Part shown: in pieces, positions 28,742-37,130 of the stretch
Layout: each line of letters opens with the position of its first letter
Numbering within the stretch: position 1 is the first letter of the stretch
Origin: Janthinobacterium agaricidamnosum NBRC 102515 = DSM 9628
Lineage (GTDB): Bacteria > Pseudomonadota > Gammaproteobacteria > Burkholderiales > Burkholderiaceae_D
Direction: 5' to 3'
Length of the DNA stretch: 64,000 nucleotides
NCBI RefSeq assembly: GCF_000723165.1
Contig: NZ_HG322949.1
Location: 430,687 to 494,686, forward strand
Position numbers and translations under genes: made by a program
The notes under the pieces: generated by a model
Seen by the model: the letters and a program-made list of their open reading frames with translations, nothing else
Told to the model about the DNA's origin: nothing
Database searches by the model: none

Positions 28742-29686
28742 ATGGGCAAGACGCTGAAAAAAATATGGCTGGACACCGATCCCGGTTTCGACGATTGGCT
28801 GACCATGCTGCTGCTGGGCTCCAACCGCGACATCGAGTGGCTGGGCGTCAGCGTGGTGGCCGGCAATGCGCCGCTGGCCATCACGTACGACAATGCCGGA
28901 CGCATCAAGGCGAATGACTTGCTGACGGTGCCGATCTATGCCGGCTGCGACCAGCCGCTCAGCGGCGCGATCGAGACCGCGCAATGCATCCTCGGCGACA
29001 GCGGCATGCCGACCACCGGCGCGACGCTGCCGCCGGCCGCCGCGATCGACGAGGGCCGCCACGCGGTCGATGCGCTGATCGACGCGGTGCGCAGCCATCC
29101 GGGCCAGATCACCTTGCTGGCGATCGCGCCGATGACCAACCTGGCCACCGCGCTGGCGCGCGCGCCCGACATCGCCGGCAAGATCGTCGAAATCGTCATG
29201 ATGGGCGGCTCCAGCGACCAGGGCAACCACACCGCGGCGGCCGAGTTCAATATCTACGCCGATCCGGAAGCGGCCGACCAGGTGTTCCGCGCCGGCATAC
29301 CGATGCGCATGTTCGGCCTGAACCTGTGCCGCCAGCTGCTGGTCACCGGCGCCCATGTCGGGCAGCTGCGCGCGCTGGGCACGCCGCGCGCGCTGCTGCT
29401 GGCCGGCTACCTGGAAGCGTATGTGCGCATCCGCAGCAGCGACGGTTCGGTGCCGATGCCGATGTACGACCCGGTGGTGGCGCTGTACCTGGAAGCGCCG
29501 GAATTGTTCCAGTTCCGCCCGGCGCATGTGGCGATCGAATTGAACGGCACGCTGACGCGCGGCATGACGGTATGCGAATTCCGCGTGCCGAAGCGCGCCG
29601 TCATCAACACCCAGGTGGCCGATATCGCCGACGGGCCGGCCGCGATCGCCTTGCTGATGCGCCGCCTGAGCGGCATCCTGGCTTGA
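28742..29686 (+). CDS. Nucleoside hydrolase (IunH family) with a His-to-Tyr active-site change
   Basis: 314 residues from the ATG at 28742 (AGGAG upstream); the frame is open further 5' only across the ATPase gene. Calcium and ribose-binding residues are kept: DTDPGFDD near 11, MMGGSSDQGN near 158 and AEFNIYADPEAA near 171. The motif that normally reads HDP and holds the catalytic histidine is PMYDPVVALYL near 239, with tyrosine for histidine and the calcium-binding Asp preserved. The family splits N-ribosyl bonds to give base and ribose. The substitution suggests a changed leaving-group preference. Confidence 0.85.
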   Translation: MGKTLKKIWLDTDPGFDDWLTMLLLGSNRDIEWLGVSVVAGNAPLAITYDNAGRIKANDLLTVPIYAGCDQPLSGAIETAQCILGDSGMPTTGATLPPAAAIDEGRHAVDALIDAVRSHPGQITLLAIAPMTNLATALARAPDIAGKIVEIVMMGGSSDQGNHTAAAEFNIYADPEAADQVFRAGIPMRMFGLNLCRQLLVTGAHVGQLRALGTPRALLLAGYLEAYVRIRSSDGSVPMPMYDPVVALYLEAPELFQFRPAHVAIELNGTLTRGMTVCEFRVPKRAVINTQVADIADGPAAIALLMRRLSGILA

Positions 29687-29735
29687 GCCATTTACTTGAT
29701 CCACTGACTAACGAAGCACTCACCAAGCGAGTTTC

Positions 29736-30809
29736 ATGAGCACCCTAGCCGTCCCCGTCGCCACACCGTTAAGCGTTGAACAGTTCTTGCGCGCCATGCC
29801 CAAGCTGGAATTGCATTGCCATTTATTCGGCACGGTGCGACAGACGACCTTCCGGGACTTGGCGGCCAAGACCGGCGATATCGTCACGCCGGCCGAGATC
29901 GACGCTTTTTATACCCGCGGCGACAAGCCGGTCGGCGTGCTGCGGGTGTTGCGCGCGCTCGACGCGCACCTGATCGTGGCGCCGGACGACCTGCACCGCA
30001 TCGCCTATGAATACCTGCAGGACGTGCACAGCCACGGCGTGCTGTATGCCGAGTTTTTCTGGAACCCGACCGGTACCGTGCGCGTGTCCGGCATCGGCTA
30101 CAACGCGGCGCAGGACGCCATCGTCGCGGCGATCCGCGATGCGCAGCGCGACTTCGGCGTCATTGGCCGGCTGATCCCCAGCATCGACCGCGAAGCCAGC
30201 CCGGAAGAGGCGGTGCAGGTGGTCGAATGGATGAAGGCGCACCGCGCGCCGGAAGTGATCGGCATCGGCATCGATTACCGCGAAAACGAGCGGCCGCCGG
30301 AATTGTTCGCCGAAGCCTACCGCAGCGCGCGCGCCGCCGGTTTCAAATGCACCGCGCACGCCGGCGAATTCGGCATGCCGTGGAATAATGTGCAGACCGC
30401 CATCGACTTGCTGCAAGTGGACCGGGTCGACCACGGCTACACCATCGTCGACCGCCCCGAGCTGGCCCGGCGCTGCGTCGAACGCGGGCTGGTGTTCACG
30501 GTGGTGCCGACCAATTCCTATTATTTGCGCATGCTGGCGCCGGAGCGCTGGGCGCTCGACCATCCGATCCGGGCGATGGCGAAGCTGGGCTTGAAGCTGC
30601 ACCCGAATACCGACGACCCGACGCTGCATCATGTGACGCCGACCGGCGCCTGGATGATGATGCGGCAATTCGGTTTCGGCCTGGACGACATGCGCGGCTT
30701 CATGCTGAACGGCCTCGATGGCGCATGGATCGACGACAGCACCCGGCGCGACTGGCGCGCCGATTTCAGCAGCCGCTTCGATGCGCTGCGCAGCCAGGTC
30801 GCCGACTAA
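29736..30809 (+). CDS. Adenosine deaminase family protein, variant motifs
   Basis: 357 residues, TIM-barrel metal-dependent deaminase. Zinc ligands visible: LHCHLFG near 26-32 (two His), HAGEFG near 208 (His plus the catalytic-region Glu) and NTDDP near 290 (Asp). RVDHGY near 231 keeps the other catalytic His. The usual HLDG is HLFG, so the Asp that contacts adenosine is Phe, and SxNTDDP reads HPNTDDP. It should deaminate a purine ring, but adenosine itself is uncertain. The ribosome site is weak. It is the last gene of the cluster. Confidence 0.85.
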   Translation: MSTLAVPVATPLSVEQFLRAMPKLELHCHLFGTVRQTTFRDLAAKTGDIVTPAEIDAFYTRGDKPVGVLRVLRALDAHLIVAPDDLHRIAYEYLQDVHSHGVLYAEFFWNPTGTVRVSGIGYNAAQDAIVAAIRDAQRDFGVIGRLIPSIDREASPEEAVQVVEWMKAHRAPEVIGIGIDYRENERPPELFAEAYRSARAAGFKCTAHAGEFGMPWNNVQTAIDLLQVDRVDHGYTIVDRPELARRCVERGLVFTVVPTNSYYLRMLAPERWALDHPIRAMAKLGLKLHPNTDDPTLHHVTPTGAWMMMRQFGFGLDDMRGFMLNGLDGAWIDDSTRRDWRADFSSRFDALRSQVAD

Positions 30810-30968
30810 GAGCCTATCCCAGTAGATGAATACGTCCCCTGCTGGCGCCCCTCAGCAGCGGGGACTGCGTTGATCGTCGTCGCGTGGCGGACCACGCTTG
30901 CTCCTCACGCCTGGTCCGCGCTCCCGATGCGCGGCCAGAACAAGACGCTCACTACCGGGATAGGCTCT
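30809..30968. repeat. 160-bp element bounded by a 12-bp perfect inverted repeat
   Basis: AGAGCCTATCCC (30809-30820) and GGGATAGGCTCT (30957-30968) are perfect reverse complements. The interior holds smaller hairpins: GCGTGG/CCACGC and a CTGCTG/CAGCAG-based stem. It lies exactly between the convergent adenosine-deaminase and scfR genes; the left arm touches the TAA of the first and the right arm includes part of the TAG of the second. It looks like a MITE or dispersed intergenic repeat that may also end both transcripts. It encodes nothing. Confidence 0.65.
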
Positions 30969-32340
30969 AGGATTGAGCTTGTTCGCCGAGCAGCAGCAGC
31001 GACGGGAACGCCCGCTGCGGGCAGGCCGGCCGTTCGCACACCTTGCAGCCGGTGCCGATCGGCGTCGCGGCGGACGGGTCTTGCAGGTCGAGGCCCTTGG
31101 AATACACCAGCCGGTGCGCCTGCGAAATGTCGCAGCCGAGCGCCACCGCGAAGGTCTTGCCGGGCGCCCGGAATCCGGCCGGGGCGGTGCTGACCTGGCG
31201 CGCGACCCATAAATAGGTGCAGCCGTCCGGCATGCGCGCCACCTGCGTCAGCACCCTGGTCGGGTGGTTGAACGCTTCATACACGATCCACAGCGGACAC
31301 GTGCCGCCGACCCGCGAAAAATGGAAGTCGGTGGCCGACTGTCGCTTCGATACATTGCCGGCCCGGTCGACCCGCACGAAAAAGAACGGCAAGCCGGCGG
31401 CGCCGGGGCGCTGCATGGTGCTGAGGCGGTGGCACACCGCTTCGAAACCGACGCCGAACTGGTGCGCCAGCCGTTCGATATCGTAGGCGCAGTTTTCCGC
31501 CGCCTGCAAGAAGCGCTGGTAGGGCATCAGCAGCGCGCCGGCGAAATAATTGGAGAACGCCAGCCGGGCGCTGCCGCGCGCCGCGTCGCCGGACAGGTTC
31601 GCGGCTTGCACCAGCGCATCGATCAGCGCGGCTTGCTCAAGCAGGCTGATCAGAGCCGCCATCTGGAACGCGCGCTGGCCGGCCGTCAGCGTATCGGGCA
31701 GCCACAGGATTTTTTGCGCGGCGTGGTAGCGGTGCTTGCGGGTCATGCCGGCATCGCTGTCGGTGTTTTGCACCGTCACGCCATGCACCGTGGCCAGCCG
31801 CAGCTGCAAGGCTTCGGCGCCGTCGCACGCTTGCGCCACCTGTTCGGCGGCCTGGTCCAGCTGGTCGATATAGTTTTGCCGGCGGTTCAGGTATTCGCGC
31901 ACTTCTTCATCGGTCGACGGCGTCATCCAGTCGGTCCCGCGGCCGCCGTCGTCGAGCCGCGCGGCCAGCGTGTCGGCGCGTTCCGCCATGGCCCGGTAGC
32001 GCCGGTGCAGCAGCAGGATAGAACGGGCCAGCGACGGCATGTTTTCCACCAGCATTTTCAATTCAGCCATCGAGGTCGGTTCGGCGTCCGGCAATTCGCC
32101 GAACACGTCGCGCACGTCGGCGACCAGGCCGGCGCTGTCGTGTTCCGAAAAAATCTGCGGATCGACGCCGAGCACGCTGCCGATGCGCAGCAGGATCGGC
32201 ACCGTCAGCGGGCGCTGGTTGCGCTCCATCTGGTTCAGATAGCTGGGCGAAATATCGAGCGCCTTGGCCAGCGCCACTTGCGTCATGCGGCGCTCTTCGC
32301 GCAGGCGTTGCAAGCGCACGCCCATGAATACCTTGGCCAT
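30967..32340 (-). CDS. Short-chain acyl-CoA regulator, ScfR/RamB/PccR family (XRE HTH + IrrE-like + Cys C-terminus)
   Basis: 457 residues. Residues 1-65 are an XRE helix-turn-helix (RLREERRMTQVALAKALDIS, then PSYLNQMERNQRPL). The middle is a helical ImmA/IrrE-type region (residues ~200-300). The C-terminus has the ScfR domain ending in a cysteine cluster CKVCERPAC. Relatives (PccR, MccR, RamB) sense short-chain acyl-CoAs and control propionate, acetate or branched-chain use. It diverges from the valine operon, which fits control by an intermediate such as propionyl- or methylmalonyl-CoA. AGGAG lies 7 bases before the ATG. Confidence 0.88.
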   Translation of the reverse strand: MAKVFMGVRLQRLREERRMTQVALAKALDISPSYLNQMERNQRPLTVPILLRIGSVLGVDPQIFSEHDSAGLVADVRDVFGELPDAEPTSMAELKMLVENMPSLARSILLLHRRYRAMAERADTLAARLDDGGRGTDWMTPSTDEEVREYLNRRQNYIDQLDQAAEQVAQACDGAEALQLRLATVHGVTVQNTDSDAGMTRKHRYHAAQKILWLPDTLTAGQRAFQMAALISLLEQAALIDALVQAANLSGDAARGSARLAFSNYFAGALLMPYQRFLQAAENCAYDIERLAHQFGVGFEAVCHRLSTMQRPGAAGLPFFFVRVDRAGNVSKRQSATDFHFSRVGGTCPLWIVYEAFNHPTRVLTQVARMPDGCTYLWVARQVSTAPAGFRAPGKTFAVALGCDISQAHRLVYSKGLDLQDPSAATPIGTGCKVCERPACPQRAFPSLLLLGEQAQS

Positions 32341-32372
32341 GATTAATCTCCTGATGATCGAAAACAGCGGCT

Positions 32373-32393
32373 TGCGAATTTACAAAATTCGCA
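32373..32393. promoter_or_regulatory. Perfect palindrome, candidate ScfR operator 1
   Basis: TGCGAATTT (32373-32381), 3 bases, AAATTCGCA (32385-32393). It lies 33 bases before the scfR start, so binding would fit autorepression. It shares its TGCGA half-site with the two other sites in the same gap. Confidence 0.6.
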
Positions 32394-32409
32394 GATTAAC
32401 AAGCTGTGC

Positions 32410-32425
32410 TTCGCATTATCTCGCA
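32410..32425. promoter_or_regulatory. Candidate ScfR operator 2
   Basis: TTCGCATTATCTCGCA carries two direct TCGCA half-sites 11 bases apart. The same pattern appears inverted at 32455-32469, so the pair flank the middle of the scfR-mmsA gap. Confidence 0.5.
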
Positions 32426-32454
32426 TTTTCACGTCTTTACTGTGTTGCTCTTTG

Positions 32455-32469
32455 TGCGAATAATGCGAA
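32455..32469. promoter_or_regulatory. Candidate ScfR operator 3, upstream of mmsA
   Basis: TGCGAATAATGCGAA holds two direct TGCGAA half-sites and is nearly the reverse complement of operator 2. It ends 45 bases before the mmsA ATG, in or near the promoter. Confidence 0.5.
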
Positions 32470-32514
32470 AGAACCGTATCGATAGTTACGCAGCATCCAC
32501 CGGAGACAGAAAAC

Positions 32515-34029
32515 ATGACAGCCCAGAATAGCCGCGCCATCCCGACCGTACCGTTATTGATCAATGGCGAGTGGGTCGAATCGAACAGCAAGATATGGCG
32601 CGACGTGGTCAACCCGGCCACCCAGGAAGTGCTGGCGCGGGTGCCGTTCGCCACCAGCGACGAAGTGGCGGCCGCGGTCGCCGCCGCGCACGGCGCCTTC
32701 AAGACGTGGCGCAAGACGCCGATCGGCACGCGCGCCCGGATTTTCCTGAAATTGCAGCAATTGATACGCGACAACATGGCCGAGCTGGCCGCGACGCTGA
32801 CCGCCGAGCAGGGCAAGACCTTGCTGGACGCCGAGGGCGACCTGTTCCGCGGCCTGGAAGTGGTCGAGCACGCCGCCAATATCGGCACGCTGCAAATGGG
32901 CGAGTTCGCGCAAAACGTCGCCGGCGGCGTCGATACCTATAGCGTGATGCAGCCGCTGGGCGTGTGCGCCGGCATTACGCCCTTCAATTTCCCGGCCATG
33001 ATACCGCTGTGGATGTTCCCGATGGCGATTGCTTGCGGCAATACCTTTGTGTTGAAACCGTCCGAGCAAGATCCGCTGGTGACCGAAAAACTGGTGCGGC
33101 TGGCCTTGCAGGCCGGCATTCCAGCCGGCGTGCTGAACCTGGTGCATGGCGGCGAAGACGTGGTCAACGCGCTGTGCGACCATCCCGACATCAAGGCGAT
33201 TTCCTTTGTCGGCTCCAGCAAGGTCGGCACCCATGTCTACCAGCGCGCCAGCCTGAACGGCAAGCGGGCGCAATGCATGATGGGCGCCAAGAACCATGCG
33301 GTGGTGTTGCCGGATGCAAACAAGGAACAAACCCTGAACCAGTTGCTCGGCGCCGGTTTCGGCGCGGCCGGCCAGCGCTGCATGGCGGCGTCGGTGGCGG
33401 TGCTGGTCGGCGAGGCGCGCGACTGGCTGGCGGAATTGAGCGCCAAGGCGCAGACCTTGAAAGTCGGCGCCGGCAAGGATAATCCCGATCTCGGCCCGCT
33501 GATTTCCTGCGCCGCCAAGGAGCGCGTGTGCGGCTTGATCGCCAAGGGCGTCGAACAGGGCGCCGTGCTGACGCTGGATGGCCGCGGCGTCAAGGTTGAA
33601 GGCTATCCTGACGGTAACTTCGTCGGTCCGACCATCTTGTCCGGCGTCAAGCCCGGCATGGCCGTGTATGACCAGGAAATCTTTGGCCCGGTCTTGATCG
33701 TGGTCGAGGTCGATACGCTGGATCAAGCGATCGCCCTCGTCAACGCCAATCCGAACGGCAATGGCACGGCGCTGTTCACACAGAGCGGCGCGGCGGCGCG
33801 TTACTTCCAGGAAGAAATCGACGTCGGCCAGGTTGGCATCAACGTGCCGATCCCGGTGCCGGTGCCGCTGTTCAGCTTTACCGGTTCACGCGGCTCCAAG
33901 CTGGGCGACCTGGGGCCGTACGGCAAGCAAGTGGTGCTGTTTTACACGCAGACGCAAACGGTCACCCAGCGCTGGTTCGCCGACAGCGCGTCGGTCGGCA
34001 AGGTCAATACCACCATCAGCCTCAAGTAA
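32515..34029 (+). CDS. mmsA: Methylmalonate-semialdehyde dehydrogenase (CoA-acylating)
   Basis: 504 residues. The MMSDH hallmark [20 protein letters not shown] is near 158, the catalytic cysteine is in GQRCMAAS near 286, and the C-terminus keeps the [14 protein letters not shown] segment. It turns methylmalonate semialdehyde into propionyl-CoA, the last step of valine breakdown. First gene of the operon controlled by the divergent ScfR-type regulator; 30 bases to the next gene. Confidence 0.95.
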   Translation: MTAQNSRAIPTVPLLINGEWVESNSKIWRDVVNPATQEVLARVPFATSDEVAAAVAAAHGAFKTWRKTPIGTRARIFLKLQQLIRDNMAELAATLTAEQGKTLLDAEGDLFRGLEVVEHAANIGTLQMGEFAQNVAGGVDTYSVMQPLGVCAGITPFNFPAMIPLWMFPMAIACGNTFVLKPSEQDPLVTEKLVRLALQAGIPAGVLNLVHGGEDVVNALCDHPDIKAISFVGSSKVGTHVYQRASLNGKRAQCMMGAKNHAVVLPDANKEQTLNQLLGAGFGAAGQRCMAASVAVLVGEARDWLAELSAKAQTLKVGAGKDNPDLGPLISCAAKERVCGLIAKGVEQGAVLTLDGRGVKVEGYPDGNFVGPTILSGVKPGMAVYDQEIFGPVLIVVEVDTLDQAIALVNANPNGNGTALFTQSGAAARYFQEEIDVGQVGINVPIPVPVPLFSFTGSRGSKLGDLGPYGKQVVLFYTQTQTVTQRWFADSASVGKVNTTISLK

Positions 34030-34059
34030 GCGGCTTGAAACAAACGGCTGGAGAACATC

Positions 34060-35220
34060 ATGGATTTTGCATTGACTGACGAGCAGCGCGCATTCCAGCA
34101 AGCCGCGCGCGACTTTGCCGCCGGCGAACTGGCGCCGCACGCGGCGCAGTGGGACGCCGCGTCCATCTTCCCGCGCGACACCATCGCCAGGGCTGGCGAG
34201 ATGGGCTTTTGCGGCTTGTACACGCCGCAGCGCTGGGGCGGCCTCGGCTTGTCGCGGCTGGACGCGGCCATCGTGTTCGAGGAGCTGGCCGCCGGCTGCA
34301 CCTCGACCACGGCCTATATCACGATCCACAATATGGTGACGTGGATGTTGTCGCGCTGGGGCAATCAAGCGCTCTGCGACGCGTGGGTGCCGTTGCTGGC
34401 CAGCGGACAAAAGCTGGGCAGTTATTGCCTGACAGAACCGCATGCCGGTTCCGACGCGGCTTCGCTGCGCACCAGGGCGAAAAAAGACGGCGACCATTAT
34501 GTGCTCGACGGCGCCAAGGCCTTTATTTCAGGCGCCGGCCAGACCGACTTGCTGATCGTCATGGCGCGCACCGGCGCGGACGGCGCCGGCGGCATTTCAG
34601 CGTTTGCCGTGCCGGCCGATTTGCCGGGCATCGCGTATGGCAAGAAAGAAGAAAAGATGGGCTGGAATAGCCAGCCTACCCGCACCATCAATTTCGACCA
34701 GGTCCGGGTGCCCGCCATCAACTTGCTGGGCGCCGAGGGCGAGGGTTTTGCGATCGCGATGAAAGGACTGGATGGCGGGCGCATCAATATCGCCAGCTGT
34801 TCGGTCGGCACCGCCCAGGCGGCGCTGGAACGGGCCCAGGCTTATATGAAGGAACGCACCCAGTTCGGCCGCGAACTGGCGCAATTCCAGGCGCTGCAAT
34901 TCAAGCTGGCCGACATGCTGACCGAACTGGTCGCGGCGCGCCAGATGGTGCGCCTGGCGGCCTGGAAACTCGATAGCGGCAGCCCGGACGCCAGCGCCTA
35001 TTGCGCGATGGCCAAGCGCTTCGCCACCGACGCCGGCTTCATGGTCGCGAATGAGGCGCTGCAATTGCATGGCGGATATGGTTATATACGCGAGTACCCA
35101 TTGGAACGCCATGTGCGCGACAACCGGGTCCATCAAATCCTGGAAGGGACCAATGAAATCATGCGCCTGATTATCGCCCGGGCGATCTTGAAGGACGGCG
35201 CCACCGAGACCTTACGATGA
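34060..35220 (+). CDS. Acyl-CoA dehydrogenase, probable isobutyryl-CoA dehydrogenase
   Basis: 386 residues of the medium/short-chain acyl-CoA dehydrogenase family. FAD-binding YCLTEPHAGSDAASL near 125 and the catalytic glutamate of QILEGTNEIMRLI near 365. In an operon with mmsA, an enoyl-CoA hydratase, 3-hydroxyisobutyryl-CoA hydrolase and mmsB, the natural substrate is isobutyryl-CoA from valine. GGAG precedes the ATG; the stop overlaps the next gene by 4 bases. Confidence 0.9.
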   Translation: MDFALTDEQRAFQQAARDFAAGELAPHAAQWDAASIFPRDTIARAGEMGFCGLYTPQRWGGLGLSRLDAAIVFEELAAGCTSTTAYITIHNMVTWMLSRWGNQALCDAWVPLLASGQKLGSYCLTEPHAGSDAASLRTRAKKDGDHYVLDGAKAFISGAGQTDLLIVMARTGADGAGGISAFAVPADLPGIAYGKKEEKMGWNSQPTRTINFDQVRVPAINLLGAEGEGFAIAMKGLDGGRINIASCSVGTAQAALERAQAYMKERTQFGRELAQFQALQFKLADMLTELVAARQMVRLAAWKLDSGSPDASAYCAMAKRFATDAGFMVANEALQLHGGYGYIREYPLERHVRDNRVHQILEGTNEIMRLIIARAILKDGATETLR

Positions 35221-36002
35221 CTAAAACCTATACCAATTTAATCCTGGAACGGCGCGAGCATACCGCCATCGTCACGCTGAACAATCCGCCGGCCCATACC
35301 TGGACGCTGGCCAGCCTGGCCTCGCTGGCCGGGCTGGTGGCCGACTTGAATGCCGACCCGGCAATCTATGCGCTGGTCATCACCGGCGACGGTCCCAAGT
35401 TTTTCTCGGCCGGCGCCGACTTGAACCTGTTTGCCGACGGCGACAAGGGCACGGCGGCCGAGATGGCGCAGACCTTTGGCCGCGCGTTTGAGGCGTTGTC
35501 GGCCTTCCGTGGCGTCAGCATCGCCGCCATCAACGGGTATGCGATGGGGGGCGGACTGGAATGCGCGCTGGCTTGCGATATCCGGATTGCCGAAGAGCAT
35601 GCGCAGATGGCCTTGCCGGAAGCATCGGTCGGCTTGCTGCCCTGCGCCGGCGGCACGCAGAATTTGCCGTGGCTGGTCGGCGAAGGCTGGGCCAAGCGCA
35701 TGATCTTGTGCGGCGAGCGGGTCGGCGCGGCGCAGGCGCTGACTATCGGCCTGGTCGAGGAAGTCGTGCCGGCAGGGCAGGGCTTGGCCAAGGCGCTGGC
35801 ATTGGCGGCCAGGGTGGCGCGCCAAAGCCCGGGCAGCGTGACAGCCTGCAAGACGCTGATCCAGGGGGCGCGCAGCAATCCCTTGGCGCAATCGCTGCCG
35901 CTGGAGCGTGAATTGTTCGTCGGCCTGTTCGATACCCAGGATCAAAAAGAAGGCGTGTCGGCTTTCCTGGACAAACGCCAGGCGGAGTGGTCCAATGGCT
36001 GA
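35217..36002 (+). CDS. Enoyl-CoA hydratase (methacrylyl-CoA step)
   Basis: 261 residues of the crotonase family. Oxyanion-hole residues in FFSAGADLNLF near 64 and INGYAMGGGLECALACD near 105; ALPEASVGLLPCAGGTQNLP near 136 carries the catalytic glutamate region. In this operon it should hydrate methacrylyl-CoA to 3-hydroxyisobutyryl-CoA. It overlaps both neighbours (4 bases upstream, 8 downstream). Confidence 0.9.
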   Translation: MTKTYTNLILERREHTAIVTLNNPPAHTWTLASLASLAGLVADLNADPAIYALVITGDGPKFFSAGADLNLFADGDKGTAAEMAQTFGRAFEALSAFRGVSIAAINGYAMGGGLECALACDIRIAEEHAQMALPEASVGLLPCAGGTQNLPWLVGEGWAKRMILCGERVGAAQALTIGLVEEVVPAGQGLAKALALAARVARQSPGSVTACKTLIQGARSNPLAQSLPLERELFVGLFDTQDQKEGVSAFLDKRQAEWSNG

Positions 36003-37107
36003 TACCGGCGACAACAATCTGACGGTGCGCATCGAACAGCGCGATTGTCCCGGCGGCATGAAGCTGGGTCTGATCACGCTCGACGCGCCCAAGTCGCTGC
36101 ATGCGCTGACGCTGGACATGATACGCGCCATCGATGGCGCGCTGCTCAAGTGGGCCGACGATACGGCCATCGCCTGCGTGGTCTTGCAATCGAGCACAGA
36201 CAAGGCGTTTTGCGCCGGCGGCGACGTGCGCAGCTTGCGCAACGCCATCGTCGCCGATCCGGCCCTTATGCCGAACCCGGACGCGCTGGCGTTCTTCAGC
36301 GAAGAATACCGGCTCGACCAGCGCATCCACGGGTACGCCAAGCCGGTGCTGGTATGGGGCGGCGGCATCGTCATGGGCGGCGGCCTCGGCTTGATGGCCG
36401 GCGCCAGCCACAAGGTAGTCACCGAAAGCACCCGCATCGCGATGCCGGAAATGAGCATCGGCCTGTTCCCGGATGTCGGCGGCAGCTGGTTCCTGGGCCG
36501 CATGCCGGGGCGCAGCGGCTTGTTCCTCGGCCTGACCGGCGCCGTCATGAATGCCGGCGATGCGCTGTTCAGCGGCTTGGGCGATTATTTCCTGCAACAG
36601 TCGGACCGCTCCATGCTGCTCGATGCGCTGGCGCTGACCCAGTGGCATGCCGATGCGGCGGTTAACCATGTCGCGCTGGACCGCTTGCTGCGCGGTTTCA
36701 GCGCACCGCCGGCGATGATGCCGGCCTCCGAAGTGGCGGCCAACTTCGAGGCGATCCAGGCGATGACGGTGTCGCGTTCCTTGGCCGACGTGCACGCCGC
36801 GATCAGTGCGTATGACGGGCCGTCGCCATGGCTGCAAACAGCGGCCAGGTCGCTGGCCGGCGGCGCTCCCGTATCGGCCGCGCTGGTATGGGAAATGCGC
36901 CGCCGTACCCGTCACATGAGCCTGGCTGAAGTGTTCCAGTTGGAATTGATTGTTGCGGTGCAATGTTGTGCACATCCGGATTTTGCCGAAGGCGTGCGTG
37001 CCTTGCTGATCGATAAGGATAACCGGCCGTGCTGGTTGCCGGCGACGTTGGCGGAAGTGAGCCAGGAGTATCTCGACGAGTATTTCCAGGCGCCCTGGGT
37101 AAATTAA
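35995..37107 (+). CDS. 3-hydroxyisobutyryl-CoA hydrolase
   Basis: 370 residues from the ATG at 35995, which overlaps the upstream stop by 8 bases; the frame is open 5' but only across the hydratase gene. Longer than ordinary crotonases and with HIBCH signatures: FCAGGDVRSL near 73, GGGIVMGGGLGLMAGASHKV near 123 and MPEMSIGLFPDVGGSWFLGR near 151. It frees 3-hydroxyisobutyrate from CoA for MmsB. Confidence 0.9.
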   Translation: MADTGDNNLTVRIEQRDCPGGMKLGLITLDAPKSLHALTLDMIRAIDGALLKWADDTAIACVVLQSSTDKAFCAGGDVRSLRNAIVADPALMPNPDALAFFSEEYRLDQRIHGYAKPVLVWGGGIVMGGGLGLMAGASHKVVTESTRIAMPEMSIGLFPDVGGSWFLGRMPGRSGLFLGLTGAVMNAGDALFSGLGDYFLQQSDRSMLLDALALTQWHADAAVNHVALDRLLRGFSAPPAMMPASEVAANFEAIQAMTVSRSLADVHAAISAYDGPSPWLQTAARSLAGGAPVSAALVWEMRRRTRHMSLAEVFQLELIVAVQCCAHPDFAEGVRALLIDKDNRPCWLPATLAEVSQEYLDEYFQAPWVN

Positions 37108-37130
37108 TCCAATCACAACGGAGAAAAGAG

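Noticed and set aside
32341..32514. Possible leader peptide before mmsA
   Set aside because: The gap is better explained by operator repeats; no short frame has a ribosome site.
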